Shown here piece by piece: positions 1 to 8,781 of a stretch of DNA of 64,000 nucleotides. The DNA lies in assembly GCF_018141105.1 (NCBI RefSeq), contig NZ_CP054839.1, forward strand, positions 6,265,411 to 6,329,410. Direction: 5' to 3'. Origin of the DNA: Saccharopolyspora erythraea (GTDB lineage Bacteria > Actinomycetota > Actinomycetes > Mycobacteriales > Pseudonocardiaceae). Numbering within the stretch: the stretch's first letter is position 1; each line of letters begins with the position of its first letter. A program made the translations under genes and the position numbers. The notes beneath the pieces are model-generated. The model did not search any database. It saw only the letters and a program-made list of their open reading frames with translations, and had not been told where the DNA came from.

Positions 1-333
1 GACCGTGTCGATTGTGCCGTCGTCGATCCGGGCTGCGAGGTGCCGGAGCGCGTGCAGCTCCGACTCCTGGCGGGTCTGACCACCGTGAACGATCTCGATC
101 TCCAGGTGGTCGAGTTCGCGATCGAGCACCCACTCCACGTGCTCGTGGTCCTGGGGCCGCACGACGAGTACGAGCACACCGACCTCCGCCGGCCTGGCCA
201 TGGCCTCCATCGCCCAGGAGACGACGCGGCGCCCGGCCACCGGGAGGAAGACCTTGTTGGTCGCGCTACCCACCCGCGTGCCCGCACCACTGGCCAGCAC
301 GACTCCAGCAGCGGTCGGTGAACTCACTCTCAT
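1..333 (-). CDS. IspD-like nucleotidyltransferase (partial, 3' end outside window)
   Basis: The first 111 codons of a cytidylyltransferase related to IspD (2-C-methyl-D-erythritol 4-phosphate cytidylyltransferase) and TarI. The N-terminal nucleotide-binding loop is present (SGAGTRVG near residue 15, then NKVFLPVAG with the usual Lys), and GGQTRQESE matches the family's GGxxRQxSV-type segment. The ATG at 333 has GAGAGG just upstream. It lies 80 bp downstream of the E2 gene on the same strand, so it is probably the last visible gene of the DRL operon. IspD would convert MEP and CTP to CDP-ME; TarI-type relatives use ribitol 5-phosphate. The missing C-terminus prevents a choice. Whether this is the cell's only ispD or a second copy cannot be seen here. 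Confidence 0.75.
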   Translation of the reverse strand, partial: MRVSSPTAAGVVLASGAGTRVGSATNKVFLPVAGRRVVSWAMEAMARPAEVGVLVLVVRPQDHEHVEWVLDRELDHLEIEIVHGGQTRQESELHALRHLAARIDDGTIDTV

Positions 334-413
334 CGCCTCTCGGTCACGATCGTCGGGACTCCATCGTAAACGTCACACCACCCTGTGAGGAGGGACGACA
401 TTCGGTCCCCGCC

Positions 414-1661
414 TCACCGGTGCACTGGGGTCAGACCGAGCCGCTCCGGCTCGTTCAGGATCGTTTGCAGAGCCTGCAGGGCACGAGCGGCGTCGGCTCC
501 GTCCGCGATCCGGTGATCGACGGTCAGGCCGACCGTGCACGTGGTGCGAGCCTCGACGCCGCCGAGAACCGGCACGAGACGCGGGCCGACGCTGCCCAAC
601 GACAATGCCGTTCCCTGCGGAGGCGTCAGCAGTGCGTTGAAGGAGTCGATACCCAGCCCGCCCAAGTTCGAGACGGTGGAGGATGCCGTCGCCGACATCT
701 CCTCGACGGTGAGCTTCCCACTGCGGGCACGCTGGACCAGATCGCGGATGCGTTGGTCGAGCTCGTCGACTCCTGCCACATCAGGCTCACCGAGCACCGG
801 TGCCAGCAAACCCCGGTCGGTGTCCACGGCAAGCGCGATCGCGACAGACTCCAGCGGCTGAACGCCCTCATCAATCCATTGCGCGTTCAACACGGGCGAG
901 TCCCGAAGGACGCATGCGAACGCCCTGGTGAGCACAGTCGTCCACGTGCGGCGTCCCCGGTGCGGCGCCACCACCCCGAGATCGAGGTCGCGGTAGACCG
1001 TGAACTGCGGGATCGCAGCAGAGGCCGTCATCTTGCGCGCGACGGCCGCGCGCATGCTGCGGCGTTTGCTCCTGGCAGCCTCGTCGTCGACCTTGCCCGC
1101 GCTGATCGCGACCGCTGCGTCGAGCTTCGAGCCGTTCGCCGAACTGGTTCCGCCGTTGAGCGGTGCGGCCTTCGCAGCGGCCGCCCGCTCCACGTCGACC
1201 ACCCGCACAGTGCCACCGGCCCCGGTGCCTTCGACGGAATTCAGCTCCACCCCGAGCTTGCGGGCGCGGATCCGGGCGAGCGGCACCGCCCGCTTCGGGG
1301 CCCCCGACGGCTGTGTCGCCACAGCAGGTGCTGGCGCAGGTGTGCTCGGGGCGTCGTCGCCCTTGCTCGTGTCGGACTCCATGTCGGGTCCGTCGAGCAG
1401 TCCTTCGAGCAGATCGTCGGCGGTGCTCGCGATGTAGGCGATCGGATCGCCGACGGCGACGACCTGGTCGGGGTCGGCGACCAACCGGGTCAGGGTGCCC
1501 TCGGTCGGTGACTCGACCTCCATGTCGACCTTGTCGGTGGCCACCTCGCAGACCACGTCGCCGACCCGCACTTCGTCGTTGATCGACTTGTGCCAGACGA
1601 CGAGGGTGCCTTCCTCCATCGTCATCGACATCTTCGGCATGACAAGCGGGATTTCGCGCAT
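414..1661 (-). CDS. 2-oxoacid/acetoin dehydrogenase complex E2 (dihydrolipoamide acyltransferase)
   Basis: A 415-residue E2 protein. It has one N-terminal lipoyl domain (ATDKVDMEVE, lipoylated Lys about residue 44), an Ala/Pro linker, a peripheral-subunit-binding domain (RIRARKLGVE) and a C-terminal acyltransferase domain with the HxxxDG catalytic motif (DHRIADGADA). It carries acyl groups on a swinging lipoyl arm and passes them to CoA. The ATG at 1661 was chosen because its A is shared with the E1-beta stop codon (TGATG) and the lipoyl domain begins immediately; a longer frame upstream only overlaps E1-beta. No E3 gene follows, so dihydrolipoamide dehydrogenase must come from elsewhere. In context the acyl group is probably acetyl from an acetoin-like alpha-hydroxyketone; branched-chain 2-oxoacid use is the alternative. 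Confidence 0.88.
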   Translation of the reverse strand: MREIPLVMPKMSMTMEEGTLVVWHKSINDEVRVGDVVCEVATDKVDMEVESPTEGTLTRLVADPDQVVAVGDPIAYIASTADDLLEGLLDGPDMESDTSKGDDAPSTPAPAPAVATQPSGAPKRAVPLARIRARKLGVELNSVEGTGAGGTVRVVDVERAAAAKAAPLNGGTSSANGSKLDAAVAISAGKVDDEAARSKRRSMRAAVARKMTASAAIPQFTVYRDLDLGVVAPHRGRRTWTTVLTRAFACVLRDSPVLNAQWIDEGVQPLESVAIALAVDTDRGLLAPVLGEPDVAGVDELDQRIRDLVQRARSGKLTVEEMSATASSTVSNLGGLGIDSFNALLTPPQGTALSLGSVGPRLVPVLGGVEARTTCTVGLTVDHRIADGADAARALQALQTILNEPERLGLTPVHR

Positions 1662-2698
1662 CACCACTCCTCTACGAGCTTCGTGGCCGCTGCGACGATG
1701 TCGGGGGTCTGCGGCACCGCCGCCTTCTCCAACTGCGGCGCATAGGGAATCGGGACGTCCAGTCCGCACAGCCGGCGGATCGGGGCCCGCAGGGCGCCGA
1801 AGGTGTCGGATTCGGTGATCAGCGCGGCGATCTCGGCCATGAATCCTCCGGTACGCGGGGCTTCCTGGACGAGCAGTGCTCTGCCGGTCGCGGCGATGGC
1901 CTGCAGAATGGTCGTTTCGTCGAGCGGCTTGAGCGTGCGCGGATCGACAACGGTGGCCTCCACGCCCGTGTCGTGCAACTGCTCTGCCGCTTCCAGGGCG
2001 CGCGAGACCATCACTCCGGTGGCCACGATCGTGATGTCCTTGCCATCACGCCGCACGGCGGCCTGCTGGAGGGGAACCCGTGCGGCGCCTTCGGAGACCG
2101 GACCGCTCTGCTTGTAAAGCAGCTTGTGCTCCAGGACGATCACGGGGTTCGGATCGTCGATGGCGCTGAGCAGCAAACCCTTGGCGTCGGCGGGCGTGGT
2201 CGGCATGACGACCTTCAGCCCGGGGATGTGGGTAAACCAGGACTCCAGGCTCTGGGAGTGCTGCGCAGCCGCTCCGGTACCGGAGCCACCCGGCGCGCGC
2301 AGGACCATCGGCACGTGCGCCGCCCCACCGAGCATGAAGTGAATCTTGGCGGCCTGGTTGGCGATCTGGTCCATCGCCTGAGCGGTGAAGTCAGAGAACT
2401 GGATCTCGACCACCGGCCGCATGCCGGCCATGGCGGCGCCGACCGAGGCCCCCACGATCCCCAGCTCGCTGATGGGTGTGTCGCGGACCCGGTCCTCGCC
2501 GAAGCGGTGCACCAGGTCGCCGGTAACGCCGAATGCGCCACCGTAGATGCCGACATCCTCGCCGAGCAGGAAGACCTGCTCGTCGGCCTGCATGGCCTCG
2601 GCGAGAGCCTCGCGCACCGCCTCGGCGTAGGTGAGTGTGCGTTCGTCGTCAGTTCGGCTGCCGGCTTCCCTGGCCGGTGCCTGCGGGGCTGCGGTCAC
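1661..2698 (-). CDS. TPP-dependent dehydrogenase E1 component, beta subunit (AcoB/PdhB-like)
   Basis: A 345-residue transketolase-like beta subunit of a heterotetrameric E1. It is full length for the family, with the pyrimidine-binding and C-terminal transketolase domains ([16 protein letters not shown], then [20 protein letters not shown]). It pairs with the E1-alpha encoded immediately upstream to decarboxylate or cleave a substrate on thiamine diphosphate and load the resulting acyl group onto E2. The GTG start at 2698 is preceded by GGAAGGAAAG. The gene is 17 bp from E1-alpha and coupled to E2 by a one-base overlap, so the three subunits should be made together. The sequence is closest in style to acetoin dehydrogenase, but the subunit alone does not reveal the substrate. 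Confidence 0.9.
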   Translation of the reverse strand: MTAAPQAPAREAGSRTDDERTLTYAEAVREALAEAMQADEQVFLLGEDVGIYGGAFGVTGDLVHRFGEDRVRDTPISELGIVGASVGAAMAGMRPVVEIQFSDFTAQAMDQIANQAAKIHFMLGGAAHVPMVLRAPGGSGTGAAAQHSQSLESWFTHIPGLKVVMPTTPADAKGLLLSAIDDPNPVIVLEHKLLYKQSGPVSEGAARVPLQQAAVRRDGKDITIVATGVMVSRALEAAEQLHDTGVEATVVDPRTLKPLDETTILQAIAATGRALLVQEAPRTGGFMAEIAALITESDTFGALRAPIRRLCGLDVPIPYAPQLEKAAVPQTPDIVAAATKLVEEW

Positions 2699-2715
2699 GA
2701 TGCTTTCCTTCCGGT

Positions 2716-3687
2716 TCAGCTCGCGTAGACGGCCGAGGTGAGCTCGTCGGCGGTCGCGTCGGGTGCCTTGTTCGCGGTGCGCACGGCGTCGCGGACCGCG
2801 TCGCGGGCACTGGCGCGGCAGGCTTCGATCTCGGCGTCGGTGAGCGTCTTCGCGTCGGCGATGACGGACTCGAAGGCGATGATCGGGTCCCGCTCACGCC
2901 ACTGGTCGATTTCCTCGCGCGTGCGGTAGAGGTTCTTGTCGCTCTTGGAATGGCCCTTCCAGCGGTATGTGACGGCTTCGATCAGCGAGGGGCCGCCTCC
3001 GTCCCGGGCGCGGTCGACGGCCGCGGACACCGCTTCGTGGACGCCCTGGACGTCGTTTCCGTCGACCGTGACACCGGGCATCCCATAGGCGGCGGCCCGG
3101 TCTGCGAGATGCTCCACGCGGAAGGCTTTGCCGACCGACATCGACATCCCGTAGTGGTTGTTCTCGCAGACGAACACCACGGGGAGGTCCCAGATGGCGG
3201 CGAGGTTGACGCCCTCGTGCCAGGCGCCTTCGTTGACCGCACCGTCGCCGAAGAAGCTGACCGCCACCGCGGGTTCAGCACGCAGCTTCGCCGCCAGACC
3301 GGCGCCCGCCGCGATGGGGACACCGCCGGCGACGATGCCGTTGGCACCGAGGTTTCCGGTGGCGACGTCGGCGATGTGCATGGAACCGCCACGCCCCCGG
3401 CAGTAACCGGTTTCCTTGGCCATCAGCTCGGCCATCATCCGGTCCAGTGCGGCGCCGCGAGCGATGCAGTGGCCGTGGCCGCGGTGTGTGGAGGTGATGT
3501 AGTCGCCGTCGACCAGCGCCTCGCAGGCGCCGGCGGGAACGGCTTCCTGCCCGATCGACAGGTGCATGGTGCCGTGCATCAGACCCCGAGCGAACAGGTC
3601 GTCCACGGCTTCTTCGAAGCGGCGGATGCTCCACATCGTCGTGAGAACCCGCTGCGCGTTCTCGACGTTGGTGACCAGGTCTTTCAT
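2716..3687 (-). CDS. TPP-dependent dehydrogenase E1 component, alpha subunit (AcoA-like)
   Basis: A 323-residue E1-alpha subunit with the thiamine-diphosphate signature [18 protein letters not shown] (GDG...N). [10 protein letters not shown] followed by [12 protein letters not shown] is characteristic of acetoin dehydrogenase AcoA and pyruvate dehydrogenase PdhA relatives. The ATG at 3687 has GAAGGG upstream and lies 11 bp after the stop of the SAF-domain oxidoreductase. Acetoin-type E1 enzymes cleave the bond next to the carbonyl of an alpha-hydroxyketone and keep the acetyl unit. 1-Deoxy-D-xylulose 5-phosphate carries the same CH3-CO-CHOH unit, which is why this gene's position after a DRL-type gene matters. 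Plain acetoin dehydrogenase remains possible, but the usual acoR/acoX neighbours are absent and polyol genes are present instead. Confidence 0.9.
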   Translation of the reverse strand: MKDLVTNVENAQRVLTTMWSIRRFEEAVDDLFARGLMHGTMHLSIGQEAVPAGACEALVDGDYITSTHRGHGHCIARGAALDRMMAELMAKETGYCRGRGGSMHIADVATGNLGANGIVAGGVPIAAGAGLAAKLRAEPAVAVSFFGDGAVNEGAWHEGVNLAAIWDLPVVFVCENNHYGMSMSVGKAFRVEHLADRAAAYGMPGVTVDGNDVQGVHEAVSAAVDRARDGGGPSLIEAVTYRWKGHSKSDKNLYRTREEIDQWRERDPIIAFESVIADAKTLTDAEIEACRASARDAVRDAVRTANKAPDATADELTSAVYAS

Positions 3688-3698
3688 CGCACTACCCT

Positions 3699-5036
3699 TC
3701 AGGCCGACAGAGCGGCGGTCGTGGTGGGCACAGAACCGTTGGTCTCCCACAGCTCGGCCGGTGCCCGGGCGGCCAGGAGCTTGTCCTGCAGGCGGCGCAG
3801 GTGGGCGATCGTGGTGGTTTCGTCGAGCTCCACGTCCTCGGTGGTCAGCGGGGTGCCCGCTGCGACCGGGCGCAGCACGCGGGCCCCCGCGACCAGGCCG
3901 ATGGGAACGAGCTGTTCGGCGGCGGCGACCGCGGCGTCGTCGGTGACACCGTGGACGGTTTCCCCACCGATGCCGTCGATGAGCTCGTCAGCGGCGAGGT
4001 CGCGCTTGGCCACCGCGACGACTTCAGCGGTCCACGTCGCCGGTGCCAGCGACGGCGTCCGGTCCAGAACGGCCTCGGCCACGCTCAACGGCGCTTCCAC
4101 GCTCGCGAGGTGGTACGGCCGGTAGAACGCGTAATAGGGCCCCTCCCCCATCGACAGGTACTCCAGCTCGGCGGTGACCACCTCGTCCGGGCAGTACCCG
4201 ATGACGAACACCCCGGGCGCCACCGGGCCCGTGCAGTAGTCGACCACACCCGAGTGCTTCAAAACGCCGCCGTCGCTCTGCGGCTTGAAGACCTTGGCCA
4301 GTCCTTCCACTGTCGAATGTGGACCCGTCATACCCCGCTGCGGCACGCGTAGACCGGTCGCATTGGCCAAGGCCGCCATTTCGATCATCGTTTTGGACCC
4401 GTCGACGAAGCTCGCCAACATCTTCGGGTTCATGTGCTTGGCCGCCGCCTGGACCGAGACCGAGTCGGGCGTCGCGGCGGGATTGAGCGGGTTGTTCTTG
4501 CCCTTGCCCGCGCACACGATCTCGAGCCCGAGATCGCGCACGTAGTCGACAAGCACCCGGCACTCAGAGGGCTCGTCGCCGCGACAGACCGTGTAGACAC
4601 GGCCCATCTGCTGCGCCAGCGTCGAGAGCACGTATCCCACGGTGACGTCGCATTCGACGTTGAGCAGGGCGATGTCCTTGCCCGCCAGCAGACCGTTGAA
4701 GGCCACCGCTGCACCGACGTCGGGAACACCACTGGCGTCCACGATGATGTCGATGGGCAGGTCGACGAGATCGAGCGCGTCGGACACCACGACCGACCCA
4801 CCGTCCTGCACGACCTGACCGGACGGGCCGGAGACCACGTCCTCGTATCCGGCGCGCCGGAGGGCGTCGAAGCCCCGCTGGGGCTGCACATCGGCGATCG
4901 CCGACATGTGCATCCCAGGGATCCGACTGACCTGCACGACGAAGCCGAGGCCCATCTGGCCGGCCCCCACCAGGCCGACCCGCACCGGGCGACCCAACTC
5001 CCGCTCTCGCCTCTTCAGACGTCCGACGTAGCTCAT
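3699..5036 (-). CDS. NAD(P)-dependent oxidoreductase with C-terminal SAF domain (DXR-like/DRL family)
   Basis: A 445-residue protein with an N-terminal Rossmann fold (GLVGAGQMG, residues 21-29), a central homoserine-dehydrogenase-like region (NVECDVTVG; CRGDEPSE; GKGKNNPLNP) and a C-terminal SAF domain from about residue 345 (VAKRDLAADELID, then VLRPVAAGTPLTTEDV). This architecture is usually annotated as a homoserine-dehydrogenase-like protein. As I recall it, it is that of the DXR-like (DRL) enzyme of Brucella, which interconverts DXP and MEP although unrelated to classical DXR. Here the gene leads an operon with acetoin-type E1/E2 and an IspD-like gene, beside a polyol PTS. The ATG at 5036 was chosen from the start of conserved sequence; the in-frame extension upstream would run through the operator. 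The exact substrate is inferred. Confidence 0.8.
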   Translation of the reverse strand: MSYVGRLKRRERELGRPVRVGLVGAGQMGLGFVVQVSRIPGMHMSAIADVQPQRGFDALRRAGYEDVVSGPSGQVVQDGGSVVVSDALDLVDLPIDIIVDASGVPDVGAAVAFNGLLAGKDIALLNVECDVTVGYVLSTLAQQMGRVYTVCRGDEPSECRVLVDYVRDLGLEIVCAGKGKNNPLNPAATPDSVSVQAAAKHMNPKMLASFVDGSKTMIEMAALANATGLRVPQRGMTGPHSTVEGLAKVFKPQSDGGVLKHSGVVDYCTGPVAPGVFVIGYCPDEVVTAELEYLSMGEGPYYAFYRPYHLASVEAPLSVAEAVLDRTPSLAPATWTAEVVAVAKRDLAADELIDGIGGETVHGVTDDAAVAAAEQLVPIGLVAGARVLRPVAAGTPLTTEDVELDETTTIAHLRRLQDKLLAARAPAELWETNGSVPTTTAALSA

Positions 5037-5081
5037 TGCCCGGTCCTCCCTGCCGCCCGTGACGCAAACCGGGCGGACGCA

Positions 5082-5099
5082 TTTGCACATTTGTGTAAA
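5082..5099. promoter_or_regulatory. SorC-type operator upstream of the DRL operon
   Basis: An 18-bp palindrome with one mismatch, TTTGCACA-TT-TGTGTAAA, centred about 55 bp upstream of the DRL start codon. Its core TGCAC/GTG arms resemble the palindrome at 9542-9555 in the PTS/HPr intergenic region, beside the SorC-family regulator gene. Binding by that regulator is inferred. The surrounding 5037-5257 holds no gene; it separates the PTS operon's end from this promoter. Confidence 0.55.
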
Positions 5100-5257
5100 C
5101 GTACGCACTTTAGTGACTATGTAACTTGATAGCACGCTGCCCCCGCTAAGACAAGGGCTTTCGAGAAGTCCGCACGCACGGCCATTGCCGCCGTTTCCGG
5201 ATAACGTTCATCGGCTGACAGCGGATTCGATGTCAGCTCAAAACAATTGTGTTTTTC

Positions 5258-6901
5258 CTATTCCGAAGCGATCTCCTGCGACACCGCAGCTCTCGCGGTC
5301 TCCGGCGTCGCGGCGATCAAGGCCCGCTTGGCGAGTTGACCGCACTCCGGCGCGGTCATGCGCGACAGCGCCCGACCGACCGCGGGCAGTGCCCTCGGGG
5401 TCATCGACAAGCTGGTCGCACCCAGTCCGACCAGCACAGGCGCCAGGATCGGGTCGGCCGCAGCCTCACCACACACACCGACCGGCTTCCCGCGTCGCCG
5501 GCCGGCTTCACCCACCGTTGCGATCAGTTCCAACAAGGCCGGCTGCCACGGATCGTTGAGTTCGGCCAGACCGCCGGACATCCTGTCGGCGGCGAACGTG
5601 TACTGCGCGAGATCGTTCGTTCCGATGCTGGCGAAATCCACGTGTTCCAGGATCCGATCAGCCTGCAAAGCCGCCGCCGGGACTTCGATCATCACACCTA
5701 CCTTGCGGATTCCACGTTCCCGTGCCTTCGCGGAAAACCATTCCGCTTCAGTCGGCGTGGAGACCATCGGGGCCATGACCCAGACTTCCACCTCACTTCG
5801 CTCCTGAGCGTCCGCGATCGCCTGAAGCTGCACGTCCAGCAATTCGGGTTGCGCCACACTCACCCGAAGCCCTCGTACGCCGAGGGCGGGATTGGGGCTG
5901 GTGTCCTCGCGCACGAAGGCCAGCGGCTTGTCCGAGCCGGCGTCCAACGTTCGGATGACCACGCGCCCGCCGGTGAAGGCCTTCAGCACCTCCTCGTACA
6001 CATGGCGTTGCTGTTCGGCATCGGGCGCACTCGTGCGGCCGTCGAACAGGAACTCGGTGCGCAACAGCCCCACCCCCGGTGCCCGGACATCCCGCGCGGT
6101 GGGGACCCCTGAGGGCTCTCCCAGGTTTGCCAGCAGCCCGATCGGGGTGCCGTCCGACAAGGTGCCCGCATAATCCAAGTGCTTCGGGCGAGCGCGCGGA
6201 TTGGTCATCACCACCGACGAGTCGTCGGTGATCGTGACCTGCCCGCTGCCGCCGTCGAGAATGAGGCAGTTCCCGTCGGCCACTCCGTCGAGATCCCGGC
6301 ACGCGACGACCGCCGGAATTCCCAGCGAGCGAGCCAGAATCGCGGTGTGGCTGGTGGGCCCGCCCTCGCGGGTGACGAAGCCCAGCACGAGATCGGCGTC
6401 GAGCGTGGCCGTGTCGGCGGGGGCGAGATCGTCGGCCACGAGGATCGACGGGGCGGCGAGCTCCGGAACACCCGGCAGCGGAACCCCGGTCAGATCCGAG
6501 ATCAGACGGTCGCGGATGTCGCGCACGTCCGCCACGCGTTCGGCGAAGTAACCGCCGCTGGCTTCCAACGCCGCGCAGAACTCCTCCGCGGCCTCCCACA
6601 CCGCACGTTCGGCTCGCAAGCCGCTGTCGACGCGTTCCCTCGCCTTGGTGCGCAACGTCGGATCCTTGGCCATGAGCACGGCGGTGGTCAGCACCTCGGC
6701 AGCGCTTCCCTCGGCGCGCTCAGCGCGGTTCTCGATCTCCGCGGCCACGCGTTCGGTCGCCGAATCGAGCCGGACCGCCTCGGAAGCCGGATCAGCACCG
6801 CCCTCTACAACTGGGGCGACCGCCTTTCCGGACACCACGACCACAGCTGGTCCCTGAGCGCTGCCCGCGCTGACACCCACACCCTGTACACGCTTTTCCA
6901 T
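5258..6901 (-). CDS. ptsI: PTS enzyme I (phosphoenolpyruvate-protein phosphotransferase)
   Basis: A 547-residue cytoplasmic enzyme I that transfers phosphate from PEP to HPr. It has the N-terminal HPr-binding/phosphohistidine region with active His in GGPTSHTAI (about residue 185) and the C-terminal PEP-binding barrel (VMIEVPAAALQAD, then FASIGTNDLAQY, then GVCGEAAADP with the catalytic Cys). Length matches the family. The ATG at 6901 follows GGAAGGA; the longer in-frame start would overlap gutM. It is the last gene of the PTS operon, 22 bp after gutM. Having its own enzyme I and HPr makes this PTS self-sufficient. Family assignment is certain; preference for this operon's HPr over a general HPr is assumed from position. 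Confidence 0.95.
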   Translation of the reverse strand: MEKRVQGVGVSAGSAQGPAVVVVSGKAVAPVVEGGADPASEAVRLDSATERVAAEIENRAERAEGSAAEVLTTAVLMAKDPTLRTKARERVDSGLRAERAVWEAAEEFCAALEASGGYFAERVADVRDIRDRLISDLTGVPLPGVPELAAPSILVADDLAPADTATLDADLVLGFVTREGGPTSHTAILARSLGIPAVVACRDLDGVADGNCLILDGGSGQVTITDDSSVVMTNPRARPKHLDYAGTLSDGTPIGLLANLGEPSGVPTARDVRAPGVGLLRTEFLFDGRTSAPDAEQQRHVYEEVLKAFTGGRVVIRTLDAGSDKPLAFVREDTSPNPALGVRGLRVSVAQPELLDVQLQAIADAQERSEVEVWVMAPMVSTPTEAEWFSAKARERGIRKVGVMIEVPAAALQADRILEHVDFASIGTNDLAQYTFAADRMSGGLAELNDPWQPALLELIATVGEAGRRRGKPVGVCGEAAADPILAPVLVGLGATSLSMTPRALPAVGRALSRMTAPECGQLAKRALIAATPETARAAVSQEIASE

Positions 6902-6923
6902 GACGTCCTTCCTGATGTCGAGG

Positions 6924-7313
6924 TCAATGCGGGACGGGCTTCGACGACACCCGCAACTGCGAGTAGCGCTCAATGGCGTCCTCGGTCGCGCGCCGGACCG
7001 CCCTGCTCGGCGCTCTGCCGCCGGCGCCGGCCAGCGGCCCGATCAATTGCGGCAACTCGTGGAAGCGCGCGAACACCGAGGCTCCCGCCATCCCCACCGC
7101 CCGATGGACGAGGCTGGAGCGACGGTCGATGACGAGCAGGACGATGGCGCCGCGCACCTTTCCCTTGGCTCGGCCGCTGACCAGAATCCGGCCGTCCTGC
7201 CGTTCCTGTGTGACGAGCGTGTTGACCTTTTGCTGGTAAGCACGCTGCTGCACCCAGGCCAGGCCCGTCGACACGACGATCATCACGGCAACACCGATGA
7301 GAGCCCAGGACAT
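6924..7313 (-). CDS. gutM: GutM-family protein (glucitol operon activator homologue)
   Basis: A 129-residue protein with one N-terminal membrane segment (WALIGVAVMIVVSTGLAWV) and a soluble C-terminal domain with VFARFHELPQLIG, the segment shared with Escherichia coli GutM (VFARPQKIPAITG). GutM acts as an accessory activator in the E. coli glucitol operon; its mechanism, and whether that holds here, is unclear. It lies 4 bp after the IIA gene and 22 bp before enzyme I, within the PTS operon. The ATG at 7313 was chosen because the membrane segment starts directly after it; the upstream extension overlaps srlB. The family call rests mainly on this motif, the size and the context. Confidence 0.75.
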   Translation of the reverse strand: MSWALIGVAVMIVVSTGLAWVQQRAYQQKVNTLVTQERQDGRILVSGRAKGKVRGAIVLLVIDRRSSLVHRAVGMAGASVFARFHELPQLIGPLAGAGGRAPSRAVRRATEDAIERYSQLRVSSKPVPH

Positions 7314-7317
7314 GGCG

Positions 7318-7701
7318 TCACACCTTCGCTGCGACGGCCTGGAGTACCAGCCGCGCCCCTGCTTCCACGGCGCCGATCTCACCTCGACCGTGCACCGCCC
7401 CGGGTAGCAACTTCGTGTCCGAATCCGGGTTGAGGTGGATGACGACATGCCCCAATGTGCGGAGGTTCTCCGTGGCGCGCTCACCGACCTCGGTCAGTTC
7501 GACGCGCTGGTCGCCGAGCCACAGGGTGTCTCCGGCGCGCAACTCGTTCACCAGCGGCGTGCTCGGGGAGTGCACGACGCTGACGCTTTCGAGGGCATCG
7601 GGAATGGGGTCGGCGTAGAGGATCAGTACGCCGCCCGCGATCAAGTCGGCGGCCTCCTCGCCGACTCGCAGAATCGTGCTTTCGTAGTAGTCGTTGCCCA
7701 T
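7318..7701 (-). CDS. srlB: PTS glucitol/sorbitol-family IIA component
   Basis: A 127-residue cytoplasmic IIA protein that passes phosphate from HPr to the IIB subunit. It aligns by eye with E. coli SrlB, with ENLRTLGHV matching ENLRELGHV. The phospho-accepting His is probably His44 in SVVHSPSTP, at the position of the SrlB active-site His. The gene lies 35 bp after IIB and 4 bp before gutM. The ATG at 7701 begins the conserved sequence. The glucitol family handles several straight-chain and some less usual polyols, so the substrate is not fixed by the family. Confidence 0.88.
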   Translation of the reverse strand: MGNDYYESTILRVGEEAADLIAGGVLILYADPIPDALESVSVVHSPSTPLVNELRAGDTLWLGDQRVELTEVGERATENLRTLGHVVIHLNPDSDTKLLPGAVHGRGEIGAVEAGARLVLQAVAAKV

Positions 7702-7736
7702 GTCGGTGTCCTGCCTTTCAGAGAAGTGATGGTCTT

Positions 7737-8780
7737 TCACAGCCCGAAGCTCGCCGCCCACGCGATGATCACCGCGGCCGGTGCGGTGATCATTCGGCTG
7801 ATCAGCACGGCAGGCGTTCCCACCGCGACGGTCTCGGACTTGGCCTCACCCAGCGCGAGGCCGACTGGGACGAAGTCGCATCCCGCCTGGCCGTTGATGG
7901 CGAACAGGGTGGGCAGGGCGTACTGGACGGGGATCGCGCCGATCGCGATCTGGCTGCCCATGAGCGTCCCGATTACCTGCGCGATCGCGGCGCCAGGGCC
8001 GAGGACTGGTGACAGGAACGGCAACGCCGTCACGGCGCCGATGGCCACCAGGCCGACCGGGTTGGTGGCCACCGGTGCCAGGACCTGGCCGACGGCGTGG
8101 GCCACGCCGGTGTAGTGCACGAAGCCCAGCAGGAGGCTGACGTAGGCCATGAACGGAAGGATGGTCTGCAACACCAGCGTGATCGTTTGCCGCCCTGCCG
8201 CGATGAGGGTGTTGATCGCGGCCCCGACTCCGGTGCTGAAGGAGACGAACACTCCAGTTCCGGCATTTAGCCATCCCCGCCGGGATCCCTTGTCCGCGCT
8301 GTCCATGGGGCTTGCCGGAGACGGCGGTGTGGCCTTCGCCTGCTCCGCAGAGCGATCCGGAACCGGCTCTTCCGGCGTGGAGTCGCCGTCCGCGTCGCAC
8401 GGCACGATCTCGTTGAGCCCCACCGCTGACACGAACACGTCCTCGGTGATGAACTGGGCGAGCGGGCCGCTGGGTCCGCCCGGATACACGTCGACAGTGG
8501 GGATCTTCTTGCGGGGATAGATCCCGATGCGCGCGGTACCGCCGCAATTGATCACCGCGCACAGCACTTCGTCGTCGGGCACGTTCTCGGTGAACGCATC
8601 CACCGGCTCGGCGCCCGTGAGCTCGGCGATGCGTGCGGCGACGGGGTGGATTCCGCCGCCTGTGACGGAGAGGACCTTGTTGCGCGTTTCGGTGGGTCGC
8701 AGGACCCATCCGGTGCCCCAGCCGGCAGAGCCCGGCCGGACCGACACTGCCGCGTGCTTGCGGTTCTCCTGAGTCGTCAT
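7737..8780 (-). CDS. srlE: PTS glucitol/sorbitol-family IIB(C) component
   Basis: A 347-residue protein. The N-terminal IIB domain carries the phosphorylated Cys (about residue 79) in VINCGGTARIGIYP, followed by KKIPTVDV and GPLAQFITEDVFVS as in E. coli SrlE. The C-terminal half has several membrane segments (for example LLLGFVHYTGVAHAVGQVLA and LFAINGQAGCDFVPVGLALG) of the second IIC domain. A linker of about 60 residues joins the two. The protein phosphorylates the polyol as it enters. The ATG at 8780 is 1 bp after the IIC stop, indicating translational coupling. Confidence 0.92.
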   Translation of the reverse strand: MTTQENRKHAAVSVRPGSAGWGTGWVLRPTETRNKVLSVTGGGIHPVAARIAELTGAEPVDAFTENVPDDEVLCAVINCGGTARIGIYPRKKIPTVDVYPGGPSGPLAQFITEDVFVSAVGLNEIVPCDADGDSTPEEPVPDRSAEQAKATPPSPASPMDSADKGSRRGWLNAGTGVFVSFSTGVGAAINTLIAAGRQTITLVLQTILPFMAYVSLLLGFVHYTGVAHAVGQVLAPVATNPVGLVAIGAVTALPFLSPVLGPGAAIAQVIGTLMGSQIAIGAIPVQYALPTLFAINGQAGCDFVPVGLALGEAKSETVAVGTPAVLISRMITAPAAVIIAWAASFGL

Positions 8781-8781
8781 G

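Noticed and set aside
12-1511. A 499-codon open frame on the plus strand
   Set aside because: It lies antisense to E2 and the IspD-like gene, which have clear family motifs. The frame's Arg/Pro/Gly-rich product is typical of the complement of high-GC coding sequence.
3699-5036. Homoserine dehydrogenase
   Set aside because: The Rossmann and central regions resemble it, but the SAF domain and operon context (polyol PTS, TPP complex, IspD) do not fit threonine or methionine synthesis.
5200-5257. Possible riboswitch or terminator after the enzyme I gene
   Set aside because: An A/T-rich stretch is present, but no stable stem could be drawn.
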